A stretch of DNA of 64,000 nt from Burkholderiales bacterium (GCA_016191995.1 JACPVA010000103.1:1-64000), one strand, 5' to 3'. Shown: positions 48,730 to 58,046, numbered from the stretch's first letter. Translations and numbers: made by a program. The notes: generated by a model not told the origin, from the letters alone.

Positions 48730-50448
48730 GTGCGACACCATCTATTTGTTTGCGGCTGTGCCCGCTCCGGTACCAGCGTGCTGCAACGGATCCTGGCTGG
48801 GCACGATCAAATTGCGCTGGGAATGGAGCGCTATATTCGCTTATTCCGCCGCACAGGTACGCTATCTGCTGATTTGTTCGAGCCTGGAAGATTTCTGGAT
48901 GTACAGGAAGGCGACACATTTTACTCCAGCCTCGATCGGTTCTCGAAGACTTACAGTCAATTGCGGGAGAGAATTGAGAGGTGCCGATACGTTGGCGATA
49001 AAATCCCGCTTCTGTATCGCGGATACGATGCAGTAATGGAGCAACTGCCAGATACGCGTTTCATCTTCATTTCTCGAAATATCTGGGATGTCGCGTCATC
49101 GTTCAAGCGACGAGCACTTAACGATGCTGATCCGACATGGGGAAGCCAAAGGGGTGTAAGCGATGCTATCGCCGAATGGAATGCCGCACATCAACTTACA
49201 CTTTCGGCGTCGCTGGCGTACCCGGGTCGGGTGCATGTAGTCAACTACGAGCTCTTTCTCGGCGAGGCGAAGGGCCTCGCAGAGCTATTTCAGTTTCTTG
49301 AACTGGATCTCTCGCCCGGGGTCATCGATTCGGTGAGGCGCGAGCGCTTGCTCGGGCAACGAAAGTTTGGTATCCGGCCAGAAGTATTAAGCACGGCCGA
49401 GAAACTAAGCATCATGCAGACGATGGATCTTGATAGTTACCGCCGCCTGAACTGTGCTGCGCTGGAACACGATGCAGGGGAGGCGGAGCCAGATATCTGC
49501 ACGCAGGCGGTCTCGAAAAAGAGCCGGGAACCGACGGAGAAAGATCAAAAGTTCGAACGGAAAGAAAAATCGGCTGGGTTGAAGAAGTATCAGGCCAAGG
49601 ATTTAAGAATCTGCGATTACCATTATACGAATCTGCCGGGTACGAAAGTCGAAGTCAGGGGGCCTCTTCCGGGTTCGCTCGCACCTCGGGCCTATGTGGC
49701 CTTCCTGGGTGGGGCACAGACATTCGGGCGCTTCGTGGAGGAGCCCTTTCCCACGCGCGTATCCAAGACGACCGGGTGGCCCTCGCTCAATCTCGCATTC
49801 GGGGGCGCCAAGCCCGAGGTCTATCTGGAGACACCCGGACTTATCGCAGCCATCAATAACTCGGCCGTGGCGGTCATTCAGATCATGTCGGCGCGCGGGT
49901 CGCCGAACTCCGTTATCAGGGCTCCGCGAATTCAGAACAATGTGATGCGGTACCAGCTCGGGGACGCGCCCGCACGCGAGATCTTCGTCGACGGCGCGTA
50001 CCGTCTGCTCCTGCAGCAGGCCGACGAGCAGACCATCGCGGAGTGTGTGAAGGAGACCAGGTCGGCTTGGGTCGTGTCGATGAAGGAGCTACTGGCCCTG
50101 ATCACCGTGCCGAAGATCCTGTTCTGGTTTTCGACCCGGCCGCCGGCATATCAATGGACAACGAAGAACGTGCATGCACTGATGGGCGCGTATCCGCAGT
50201 TCGTGAACGCCGACATGGTCGCCGAATTGAAGCCGTGTGCGGATCTGTATGTAGAATGCGTCTCCGACCGTGGCATGCCGGCGCAGCTTCTCGACAGGGA
50301 GACTGGCGAGCCCGTCGCACTCTTCTCCGAGCGGCCGAATCCCTTTCTCAATACCTATTATCCCTCTGTGCAAATGCACGAGGACGCCACGGCTCAACTG
50401 CGACCTGCGCTTGCCGGCTTGCTGGCCGGCGCGCGGGCTCATGCATGA
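48730..50448 (+). CDS. Sulfotransferase fused to DUF6473-like domain
   Basis: A 572-residue fusion. The N-terminal domain (1-235) has FVCGCARSGTSVLQRIL as phosphosulfate loop and FIFISRNIWDVASSFKRR as 3'-phosphate motif, the sulfotransferase_1/3 style. A charged Lys/Glu linker (240-290) joins a second domain (about 294-560) with AYVAFLGGAQTFGRFVEEPF and NLAFGGAKPEVYLE, which I recognise as DUF6473-like. The start is GTG at 48730 after GGGGG. The codon use is less GC-biased in the N-terminal half (around 48.8-49.6 kb) than in the C-terminal half, consistent with a recent join. Function of the second domain is unknown. Confidence 0.82.
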   Translation: MRHHLFVCGCARSGTSVLQRILAGHDQIALGMERYIRLFRRTGTLSADLFEPGRFLDVQEGDTFYSSLDRFSKTYSQLRERIERCRYVGDKIPLLYRGYDAVMEQLPDTRFIFISRNIWDVASSFKRRALNDADPTWGSQRGVSDAIAEWNAAHQLTLSASLAYPGRVHVVNYELFLGEAKGLAELFQFLELDLSPGVIDSVRRERLLGQRKFGIRPEVLSTAEKLSIMQTMDLDSYRRLNCAALEHDAGEAEPDICTQAVSKKSREPTEKDQKFERKEKSAGLKKYQAKDLRICDYHYTNLPGTKVEVRGPLPGSLAPRAYVAFLGGAQTFGRFVEEPFPTRVSKTTGWPSLNLAFGGAKPEVYLETPGLIAAINNSAVAVIQIMSARGSPNSVIRAPRIQNNVMRYQLGDAPAREIFVDGAYRLLLQQADEQTIAECVKETRSAWVVSMKELLALITVPKILFWFSTRPPAYQWTTKNVHALMGAYPQFVNADMVAELKPCADLYVECVSDRGMPAQLLDRETGEPVALFSERPNPFLNTYYPSVQMHEDATAQLRPALAGLLAGARAHA

Positions 50449-50586
50449 GGGCTACCCGGTACCGAGACGGGCATCCTTAGCGGTATGGGGCGCGTGCGTT
50501 GGCGGCGGGTCCATGACCCTCGTCACTGCAACTCGACGGTGACAGCCTACGAATTTCGCACGATGTTTGTAATGGACGAGCGCGAA

Positions 50587-53121
50587 TCATCGGCAGCCGG
50601 TGAGACGGACCGACCGGAAGTACCGCACCTGCCCGGGCCGTATCACCAGTTCGAGATTTCCGGGCTGGCGCACGCTTACAGATCCCCATCGGGGTGTCGA
50701 GCCGTGCTCCTCCACGCCTTCGTCGGACAAAGACGAAACCGCGCGGCAGCCCACTCGCATGGCGGGAAGCTTGACCGACAAGGAGATCTCGGTATCGTTC
50801 GGCGACAATGCGCCGTCGATCATTTCCAGAGGAAAATAACGATTGACGTCGATGAAATAATCGACGGAATCGAGGCCGGTTGCCCGCCGCGCCAGCCCTA
50901 CCCGGGTTCGCGGCGGCGTGCCATTGCGTGTCGGACGTGCATCGCCAGAAACCCGCACGCGCTGCGGCACGGGCAGTGAGACCAAGGTTCCCGCGATGTC
51001 GCACTTCGCGCTGCCGGCCTGCCCGCAAACCCTGACGCTCGATCCCGGCTGGCGGCCGAGCCAGTTCAGGAATGTCTTCGAATCCGTCAAAGGTTCGGAG
51101 TCGGCACGCTCCGACATCCCGGCGGGTCCGTCGACGACGAGCATCCCGCCGTCCATGACGAACTGCTCCAGAAGGGCGCGCCGCTGCGGCGAGAGGACGC
51201 TGATCCCTGGGAGAACCACGACTGCGTATTTTCGTAGCGTCGCGGCATCGAGTCTTGAATCCAAGATGGCGTCCCACTGCAGGCTGCGCGACGAAAGCGT
51301 GTTCGCCCAGGCGAAATAGCGATCGTTTTGCACGCTGCGGTCGAAACCGTCGAGTGATACCGCGGCGATCTGGCTTTCCGGGCTGAATACGACGGCGTAA
51401 TCCGCGAGCGATTCGCGCCCGGTAAACCAGGCGCGGTGGTCACGGATGTATCCATTGAGTCGGTGCCGGCTGCCGGCAGTACCGGGCGCGTAACCATCGC
51501 GGAACCAGTGGCCTGAATCGAGGATCGCGCCGTCGAGCAGCAGATTGAAGAATAGATTGCTGTGGACACCTTCGATCGCGGCTCGTCGATCGATTCGGTT
51601 CGTGCCTTTCTCGCTCATCCGAATCGGCACATACAGACTGACAATCGAGAAACCAGTCCGCCCCGCCTGATTGGACAGCTTCGCCAGAAATCCAAAGCCT
51701 TCCGGATATCGGTCTGGCTGGCTCAGCAAGCCGAACGCCCCTTCGTATCTCCATTCGGAAACGGGTACGTCGATCGTGTCCGAGAACGCGAGCTGACCGG
51801 GAAGGAGCGGGATGAGGTTGCCGGTGACCAGCGAATTCCTGCCGAGGCTGCCTTTGAACGTGTCGTAGATCGACGTGAAGTAGTGCATGCTCGACTCTTG
51901 AATCGCTGTCCGGAGCCGCTTGAACGGCGTGAACGACAACCAGAAGTCACGCTTGGCAGCCTGTGATCCGCGCAGATTAGCATCGATCTCGCGAAAACAA
52001 CGCCTGACATCCTCCTCGGCTATCGACGACATCGTCGTGGGCGCCGTCGCATGGCCGCGCGCGCACGCGTCGAGAAGCGTGTTTGCAGCCTTCTCGTCGG
52101 TGCGCAGCGCGCGCAGCAGGAGGGCGACGGACGAGGCGCCGAACCCGTTCTCGCGGAGATCGATGAAACCGGTCCGGCCCACGTTGTCCAAATGTGCGCC
52201 ATCTAAATTGTCGCGTAGGCGAAGTGGCGAGCCGGGATCGCTCCTGTCGTTCGCAGTCTGCGAACCAGGGCCATACAGCGTGGATATCTGCGACAAAATA
52301 AGCTGTCGATACAGCTCGCTCGCCGTATCGATATGGCAAAGCCGAACCGTCGTCCACCCGGTCTTGCCGACCACCTCGGCCCGGTCCGTCTGCACGCGCA
52401 CTCCTGCGCTGTCGAAGGCCCGCCGAAGAGGGCGCGGCAGGTCTTCGGGGAGCCTGCTCAGAGGCAGCGGGGAATTCAATTGCCAGCGGATCCGGCCCTC
52501 GACGTCTCGTGCGCAGACTGCGGCGTAAAGTTCGTCAGAAGTGCTGATCACGCGCCCACGTGCGTCGAGCAGCTTCGGGACCTGCCACCCGCGGCTGCGG
52601 CCCGCGGCGAACTGTTGCCGGTTCAGCAGAAAGGCCGGATAACCGAACCACTTCGCGTCGAGCTGACTGATCTGCTCGGGCGCGGCCGTGGCACCGGCGA
52701 GCGACCAGGCATTATATAGGATCTGGCCATCCCGATCGAGGAGGACGAGATACTCGCCCATCTCGCCAGGATCGAAATAGGCGAGCTTGCGCAGATTGGG
52801 ATAGGAGCCGCAGCTTTTTAGTGCCCGCTGTTGCCCAGCACGTACGACTGGGTCCTCCACATACCAATCGCCGTACCATCCAGCGTGTGCGACACCGCGG
52901 ACCGCATCGGCATTATCGTACTCGCACGCCCCTCTGTCGATTGGATCCGTCTTGAGGCTGAAGGGCGACGCCCACCATAAACGCTGATCGCTCGAAGGCT
53001 GTGGATCACCCGCAGAATGGGCCAGGGAGTGGATCGCCAGCGAGGCAAGAATAGAACACGCCAAGGCCCTCGGTACCGAATAGCGACGAGACGGGTGACC
53101 TATCAAAATATACTGGTTCAT
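50587..53121 (-). CDS. Large secreted protein, candidate carbohydrate-active enzyme
   Basis: An 844-residue protein that I cannot place with certainty. It has a signal peptide (about residues 17-37, ALACSILASLAIHSLAHSAG). The N-terminal half (YYGDW-like AGWYGDWYVEDPVVR, then YFDPGEMGEYLVLLDRDG) has the look of a TIM-barrel glycosidase-like module. Around residues 575-690 a flavodoxin-like segment (YAVVVLPGISVLSPQRRALL, EQFVMDGGMLVVDG) resembles the class I amidotransferase-like domain found in some beta-galactosidase families. The C-terminal 100 residues look like a beta sandwich. It converges on the sulfotransferase fusion gene. Confidence 0.65.
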   Translation of the reverse strand: MNQYILIGHPSRRYSVPRALACSILASLAIHSLAHSAGDPQPSSDQRLWWASPFSLKTDPIDRGACEYDNADAVRGVAHAGWYGDWYVEDPVVRAGQQRALKSCGSYPNLRKLAYFDPGEMGEYLVLLDRDGQILYNAWSLAGATAAPEQISQLDAKWFGYPAFLLNRQQFAAGRSRGWQVPKLLDARGRVISTSDELYAAVCARDVEGRIRWQLNSPLPLSRLPEDLPRPLRRAFDSAGVRVQTDRAEVVGKTGWTTVRLCHIDTASELYRQLILSQISTLYGPGSQTANDRSDPGSPLRLRDNLDGAHLDNVGRTGFIDLRENGFGASSVALLLRALRTDEKAANTLLDACARGHATAPTTMSSIAEEDVRRCFREIDANLRGSQAAKRDFWLSFTPFKRLRTAIQESSMHYFTSIYDTFKGSLGRNSLVTGNLIPLLPGQLAFSDTIDVPVSEWRYEGAFGLLSQPDRYPEGFGFLAKLSNQAGRTGFSIVSLYVPIRMSEKGTNRIDRRAAIEGVHSNLFFNLLLDGAILDSGHWFRDGYAPGTAGSRHRLNGYIRDHRAWFTGRESLADYAVVFSPESQIAAVSLDGFDRSVQNDRYFAWANTLSSRSLQWDAILDSRLDAATLRKYAVVVLPGISVLSPQRRALLEQFVMDGGMLVVDGPAGMSERADSEPLTDSKTFLNWLGRQPGSSVRVCGQAGSAKCDIAGTLVSLPVPQRVRVSGDARPTRNGTPPRTRVGLARRATGLDSVDYFIDVNRYFPLEMIDGALSPNDTEISLSVKLPAMRVGCRAVSSLSDEGVEEHGSTPRWGSVSVRQPGNLELVIRPGQVRYFRSVRLTGCR

Positions 53122-53270
53122 GTCCTCGGTGTCAGTCGAAGCACCGATATCGGCACCTGGAGCGCAGCATGCCCATGGCCACTCGAGCCGAAATCATGGG
53201 ACGGGGCGCAGATGCGCAAGAGCGGGACGCGCCGTGGCACGAGGCTGGCGCGCCCACCGGTGATTGAGTG

Positions 53271-55514
53271 TCAGAACGGCGCGTTATCGTCGCAAGTGTT
53301 GATGGCCGTCACCCCGCCTGTAACACGGTCGATCGTTGCAACGCGCCACCATGCATCGGTCGCGGCCGAGTTACAACTCGCGGGTGCGGTCCAGGTGGCG
53401 ACTTGAACCCCGTTTCGATAGACGCGAACCCTGGCCCGGACGGTAGGCATACGCCCCCAGTAAGGCCGGTTGACAGCGATTTCATAATTAGTATAGGCAC
53501 CGAAATCCATCAAATCCCTTATATGCACGGCTTCGCCGGGTGTATCATAATAATAAGAGTCGCGTGTGAGCCGGCCCCAGATATCACCAGTATTTGCGTA
53601 AGAGACGACCGATCCATCGGGCCGCCTCATGAAAAGATCGAGTTCTGCGCCGCGGGTGACGGTATCGGTGCAGTCCTCCAGACCAAAAACGCACTCGGCA
53701 CGGTAGGGATACATCGAGTCCCACTCAAGCGTGACGAGGATGTCCTCGAACGGGGCCGTCTCGACTCGTTTGAGCGCGAGGAAGACTGGATCCACGGCGC
53801 TGACATAGTTGGCAGCCGTCGTCACCGACTGCACCCGTGGAGCATAGCCCTTCTTGGCGTAGTTTATGGAATAGCTCGTCGAGGGATTGAGCCCATCGAT
53901 CACGAAAAATCCGTACTTGTTCGTGACGCCGCTCTTGACGACCGTCCCCGTTGCGCTGTCCTTGACGGTGATCTTGACCCTTTCGACCGGCTGCAGTGGT
54001 CCATAGATGGCGCTCCCGGTATCCCAGCCTCCCGATTCCGGATTGACGACATATCCAGCAAAGCCGGGTGTCGTCGACGTCGAGAAGACCTTGCCCAAGT
54101 GGATACGCCGCAGACCGGATGGCCAACCCTTATTCGTGCCGATCGTAATCGCATTATTGGCGATCCGGGTCTTGACCGTCGCCGCATCTAGGGTCGGGAA
54201 CTGCGCCCAGACGCGTCCGGCGGAACCCGCCACCACCGGGGAGGCCATCGATGTGCCACCCCACGCCTGGTAATAGGGCCAAGAGAGCGTTGTCGACCAG
54301 ATGAAAATACCGGGTGCGATGATGTTCGTATATTGCGATCGCGTGTTGGTAAAAGATGTGGCGTAGTCATTGGGATCCGATGCGCCGACCGAAAACCCCG
54401 TCGCGAGTGCATTCGCGATCGCCGCAGGGATGTAAGTCAAGAAGCCTCCGCAATTCATCGGGTCGTATTGGCAGTAGACGTAAGTTTGATCGTTTTCGTT
54501 GCCCGCGGCGACAACGATGAGCTTGTTGTTGGCGCCAACATCGTCCAGCAGCGCATCCATCTCGATATATTCTAGGCTGTTTGGGTCGGCCACCCCGCCC
54601 AGACTCATGTTGAGAACTCCGCGCGCCCCGGTACTGCCCGCGAGGCGATCGATCGTCCGGTCGGCATAATCGATACCGGCCATGATCGAAAACCACGACC
54701 CAGAACCCATATCGTCGAGTACCTTGACGGGCAGGATCGTGCAATCCGGACATACGCCATGCACGCCCTCGAGATTGTTGCTGCTGGCACTGACGATGCC
54801 GGCGACATGGGTACCATGGCCATTATAATCGTAAGACCACCAGTTCCAATCAATGAAATTATAGCCATCATTCAAGAGCACGCGGCCATAAAGATCCATG
54901 TGATCGTAGGCGACCCCGGTGTCCAGCACGGCGACGATAGGGGCGCTCGATCCAAGACCGCTGGAGGTGTTGAGTTCCGAGATCTTCGCCAGATGCCATT
55001 GGTGGCCGACGAAGGGGTCGTTCGTGGCATGCTGCACATTGGGGCCATCCTCCCCTGGGGTCAGTGCGCCCGCAGCGCCACGCGTCTTGGCCTTGATCGG
55101 CCAGCTGGGCTGCATCTTCTCCGGAATGTGGAAGAGCGTGTTCGAGAACGCACCCTGAACCACGTTCCGTTGACTCTGCAGTGTCGCCAAAACGGTTTGT
55201 GCCGAAGCCGCACCGCCCGAGGCCACCGTCGGTACATCCAGTAGGTAGAGATTGCGTCGTTCGATCACGCCGACGATGCGGCCGCCGAGCGATCGGGCGA
55301 GGGCGTCGATCGTGTCCCGTGCTGCGCTAGGCTGCGCCTTGACGACATATTGGGATGGAATAACGCGCTCCAATCTGGACAACACCTCGGCCCGCGCGGC
55401 CTCGATGCCACCTTGGGCCGCTTGCGGATTCGCGGACGCCGCTGCCGACGCCAGAGCCGCGCATACGCCAGCAAATCGAATCAGCGTTGCTGTCAAGGAT
55501 ACCCCTGTATTCAT
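53271..55514 (-). CDS. Secreted subtilisin-like serine protease (S8 family)
   Basis: A 747-residue exported protease. Signal peptide residues 1-28; pro-region with an inhibitor-like fold (SQYVVKAQPSAARDTID); catalytic domain about 190-430 with Asp198 (VLDTG), His233 (GHGTHVAGI), oxyanion Asn339 (AAGNEND) and Ser422 (GTSMASPVVAG). All four key residues are present. A carboxypeptidase-regulatory-like beta domain follows (about 495-570, SGVTNKYGFFVIDGLNPSTS) and an unassigned C-terminus. Cysteines near 255/258 and 348/355 may form disulfides. It is on the same strand as the two secreted paralogues downstream of it in coordinate, but each has its own leader. Confidence 0.93.
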   Translation of the reverse strand: MNTGVSLTATLIRFAGVCAALASAAASANPQAAQGGIEAARAEVLSRLERVIPSQYVVKAQPSAARDTIDALARSLGGRIVGVIERRNLYLLDVPTVASGGAASAQTVLATLQSQRNVVQGAFSNTLFHIPEKMQPSWPIKAKTRGAAGALTPGEDGPNVQHATNDPFVGHQWHLAKISELNTSSGLGSSAPIVAVLDTGVAYDHMDLYGRVLLNDGYNFIDWNWWSYDYNGHGTHVAGIVSASSNNLEGVHGVCPDCTILPVKVLDDMGSGSWFSIMAGIDYADRTIDRLAGSTGARGVLNMSLGGVADPNSLEYIEMDALLDDVGANNKLIVVAAGNENDQTYVYCQYDPMNCGGFLTYIPAAIANALATGFSVGASDPNDYATSFTNTRSQYTNIIAPGIFIWSTTLSWPYYQAWGGTSMASPVVAGSAGRVWAQFPTLDAATVKTRIANNAITIGTNKGWPSGLRRIHLGKVFSTSTTPGFAGYVVNPESGGWDTGSAIYGPLQPVERVKITVKDSATGTVVKSGVTNKYGFFVIDGLNPSTSYSINYAKKGYAPRVQSVTTAANYVSAVDPVFLALKRVETAPFEDILVTLEWDSMYPYRAECVFGLEDCTDTVTRGAELDLFMRRPDGSVVSYANTGDIWGRLTRDSYYYDTPGEAVHIRDLMDFGAYTNYEIAVNRPYWGRMPTVRARVRVYRNGVQVATWTAPASCNSAATDAWWRVATIDRVTGGVTAINTCDDNAPF

Positions 55515-55657
55515 GATCTGTTCTCCCGATCGCGTGAGTATTAGGACTTGACGAATCTAGAGCGCCTACAGTCATGAGCGTTTGTGCAAGTTCGGCCTCC
55601 CTTCTCCAGGCGCCTGGGAACGGGCCGCCTCCGGTGTTCAGACGCAAGATCCGCTGT

Positions 55658-56455
55658 CTACGGAATCGCCGACGCATTGACCCAGACGCTGTCGAAGGCC
55701 GCATTCGCATAGCCGTTGGCGCGGGGGCCGTCGAAACAGTCCGGCAGGCGGGTTAGCGTCTGCAGTGTCTTGAACGGCAAAGTTGGCGAAAGGCTGTCGT
55801 CGATCCCGTAGGGAGCGTTTACAAGCGGATCAGTCTTGAACCCGAAGCGGAAACGCTTGTTGGGCTGGTCCCAGATCAGGGTCAGCAGGACCGGGACCCC
55901 CAGCGCGGAAGTGCCCAGCTCCTTCTTCGCCAGCTCGGAGGTGGTGGTGCAGTCGTTGTTGGTGCACTGCAGGACATAGCCGGTCACTTTCAGTTCCGAA
56001 GGGTCTGCGGCCGTTGACAGCTTGTTGATGCGGACGAAAGCCATCACGTCGTTGAACCGCGTGCCCGGTACCGACGTCCCGGCATTGAAGAAAGCGCCAA
56101 TGATCTGGGCGCCGGCCTCGCCCGGCTGCGGGTTCGCAGGGCATGTATCGCTGTCCGCGGCATCGACACGCACGGTAGCTCTCAGCTGCGTGATAGCCTG
56201 CGGATCGCGTAGGTTGCTGCTGTGGAACCAGCTCACGGTCCCGGTGCTGCCGGTCTGGTTGCCTATGTTCCGTTGCGACATGATCAGTCGCCCGTCGCGT
56301 ATCAAACGAGTCAGTTCGAGAGGCCGCCAACGTTCGGCCGACAGACCACCCACTGCATCGAAGTTGTCGTACATCTTGTAGGACTCCGCGGCCGGAACGG
56401 CTCCCGCAATCAGGCCAGCGCCAACGAAGGCGAAGAGGCTTCGCGTGACGTGCAT
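55658..56455 (-). CDS. Secreted protein of unrecognised family, paralogue 1
   Basis: A 265-residue protein with a signal peptide (MHVTRSLFAFVGAGLIAGAV, cleavage near AAES). The mature part looks all-beta: DNFDAVGGLSAERWRP, then RATVRVDAADSDTCPAN, IIGAFFNAGTSVPG and LLTLIWDQPNKRFRF. It is clearly paralogous to the next gene: both share C-x-ANP, IG-x-FFN-x-GT, a late DCxT and GxPVLLxxxWD-x3-KRFxF. The jelly-roll-like pattern suggests a concanavalin/LamG-type carbohydrate-binding module, which is inference. I start at ATG 56455; an ATG at 56470 would precede the signal peptide by five residues. Confidence 0.75.
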   Translation of the reverse strand: MHVTRSLFAFVGAGLIAGAVPAAESYKMYDNFDAVGGLSAERWRPLELTRLIRDGRLIMSQRNIGNQTGSTGTVSWFHSSNLRDPQAITQLRATVRVDAADSDTCPANPQPGEAGAQIIGAFFNAGTSVPGTRFNDVMAFVRINKLSTAADPSELKVTGYVLQCTNNDCTTTSELAKKELGTSALGVPVLLTLIWDQPNKRFRFGFKTDPLVNAPYGIDDSLSPTLPFKTLQTLTRLPDCFDGPRANGYANAAFDSVWVNASAIP

Positions 56456-56486
56456 GGTGAGTCCTCCCAACGGAACAATATCCGCG

Positions 56487-57278
56487 CTACCAGACCGCAG
56501 TACGGTTCAAGAGCACGTTGTCGAATCGCGCGTCGACAAATGACGTGGTGTGCCCTGCGCTGCAGGCAGCGGTCTCGGTCCTGGTCGCGAGCGCCATGTA
56601 AGGTCGACCGGGCGCCGAGCCGTCGGAGACCGTGTAAGCCACCTCTCCGGTTACGGTGTCGTCGCGTCGAAACACGAAGCGTTTGCCGGCTCGATCCCAC
56701 TCGACTTGAAGCAGCACGGGCTGCCCGATCGTCGCTTGGCCGAGATCGACGCTGCCGATCGGCCGCGAGGTATTGCAGTCGCTACTAGCACAGACGAGGA
56801 CGCTTCCAACGACCTTAAGCGTTTCCGCGGACTCCGCAGGATCCGACGACTTGCGCAGATAGGCCTGCATCATCACGTCGCCTGTGAAAGAGCCTGACGC
56901 GGGCGTACCCGTATTGAAGAAGGTGCCGATCAGGCGAGCGCGGGCAGCACTGAACGACGGATTGGCCGCGCAGGGGGTGGCCGCAGCCTCAAGCATACGA
57001 AGCCGAGCACTGATCTGCGTGACGCGGCCGGGAAACGATAGCTCTGTAGAGAAGCTCTGGCCCGACACGCCGCTGTCGCTCGAGGTAGAGCCGTGATCCC
57101 GCTGCAGTATCGCGAGCTGCTTGCCGGCGACTTCGCGTCGACGCTCTGACTCCACCCAGCGGGAGAGGTCCATGCTGGAGGCCGAGAAGTCGTCATAGAC
57201 GACGAAGTCCTGCGCCGACGCAGCCCCCGGCCCAAGTGCGGTAGCCAGCACGACGGCCCGCATGATCGATCCGCGCAT
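56487..57278 (-). CDS. Secreted protein of unrecognised family, paralogue 2
   Basis: A 263-residue exported protein (signal MRGSIMRAVVLATALGPGAA, cleavage near ASAQ) paralogous to its neighbour at 55658. Shared landmarks: VYDDFSASSMDLSRW versus the DNFD...RW opening, TPCAANPSF, LIGTFFNTGTPASG, ASSDCNT and GQPVLLQVEWDRAGKRFVF. The start at 57278 has GGGAGCGAGGG just upstream; the frame is open to 57545 but that part is low-complexity. The 31-base gap to paralogue 1 suggests co-transcription and tandem duplication. Four conserved Cys may form disulfides. Function unknown. Confidence 0.75.
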   Translation of the reverse strand: MRGSIMRAVVLATALGPGAASAQDFVVYDDFSASSMDLSRWVESERRREVAGKQLAILQRDHGSTSSDSGVSGQSFSTELSFPGRVTQISARLRMLEAAATPCAANPSFSAARARLIGTFFNTGTPASGSFTGDVMMQAYLRKSSDPAESAETLKVVGSVLVCASSDCNTSRPIGSVDLGQATIGQPVLLQVEWDRAGKRFVFRRDDTVTGEVAYTVSDGSAPGRPYMALATRTETAACSAGHTTSFVDARFDNVLLNRTAVW

Positions 57279-57761
57279 ACCCTCGCTCCCCGACTCTGGC
57301 GCCTGCCAAGCGGCAACACTAAGGTCTATGGGCCTGCCGATGCAACCCCCTAAGTTGGGGTGTTGCGGACCCGCCGATCGCGGCCGAGCGGGAGGGCGGA
57401 CGGTGGGGGTGCCGCGACCTACGTGAGAAACGGCCATCCGCTGCATGGAGCCCGCCGCGGCTACCCGGCGACAGCGCGTCGGAACCTCGACTGCGAGTCG
57501 GCGGCGCTCATGGATCCCGGTATGATCATAAAATTTTCGTCTCACCGTCTCACCGTCTCACCGCGCGCAAGCTGACCGTTGGCCTGGAAGGGTCGGGCGG
57601 GTCCGCGTAGGGACGGATTGCATCCGCTGGGAGGTGCTCTTGCCGGCTCGGACGGCAGCACCAGCATTGGCTAGGCAGCTCGGTTAAGCTAAGTGGAGGC
57701 GGTGTCGGGGACTTGATTTCGGTGTGAAGTAGTGAACGCCAACTTTGAAGAGGACTTAGGA
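57279..57761. other. 483-bp divergent intergenic region with palindromes
   Basis: This region separates the secreted-paralogue pair (minus) from a small gene (plus) and must hold both promoters. It contains an imperfect 25-bp inverted repeat at 57342-57366 (GCAACCCC...GGGGTGTTGC), 64 bases before the paralogue-2 start, a perfect 10-bp palindrome TATGATCATA at 57521-57530 followed by an AT-rich run, and three tandem copies of GTCTCACC (57539-57562). No gene is supported. Confidence 0.6.
57342..57366. promoter_or_regulatory. Inverted repeat upstream of the secreted-paralogue operon
   Basis: GCAACCCC and GGGGTGTTGC arms around CTAAGTT, centred about 75 bases upstream of the ATG at 57278 on the minus strand. 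Position and symmetry suit an operator. I cannot name the regulator, and no second copy was noticed in the window. Confidence 0.45.
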
Positions 57762-58046
57762 ATGACAACGATCGTCGATTTCGTGCAAAGACTGCGAACC
57801 GAGGCGCCGGCGGCGGTGGCCGGCCTTCAGGATCGCGACGCCGTGCGCTTGCTCCGCGAGGCCTTCGGGACAATCGCGCGGGACCTCGAGGCGGCCGACG
57901 AGGGCGTGCACAAGGTGGCAGGTCTCGGCGTATTTCGCGTGCGCAAGGCGCCTGTCAAGCCCGACGGAACTGGCGGGGGCAAGCTCATCGGTTTCCGCCC
58001 TGGGAAGCGGCCGCTGGCAGGCGGCATTCCAGCAAGGAAAGGCTGA
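57762..58046 (+). CDS. Small basic protein, possibly HU/IHF-like
   Basis: A 94-residue protein: an N-terminal helical part (MTTIVDFVQRLRTEAPAAVA) and a C-terminal stretch VHKVAGLGVFRVRKAPVKPD then KLIGFRPGKRPLAGG. The spacing of the GLGVFRVR and GFRPGK segments recalls the beta arm of HU/IHF proteins (GFGTFxV...FKPGK), so a distant HU-like DNA-binding fold is possible. AGGA sits 2-5 bases before ATG 57762; a GTG at 57732 is an alternative that adds 10 residues. The resemblance is by eye only. Confidence 0.6.
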   Translation: MTTIVDFVQRLRTEAPAAVAGLQDRDAVRLLREAFGTIARDLEAADEGVHKVAGLGVFRVRKAPVKPDGTGGGKLIGFRPGKRPLAGGIPARKG

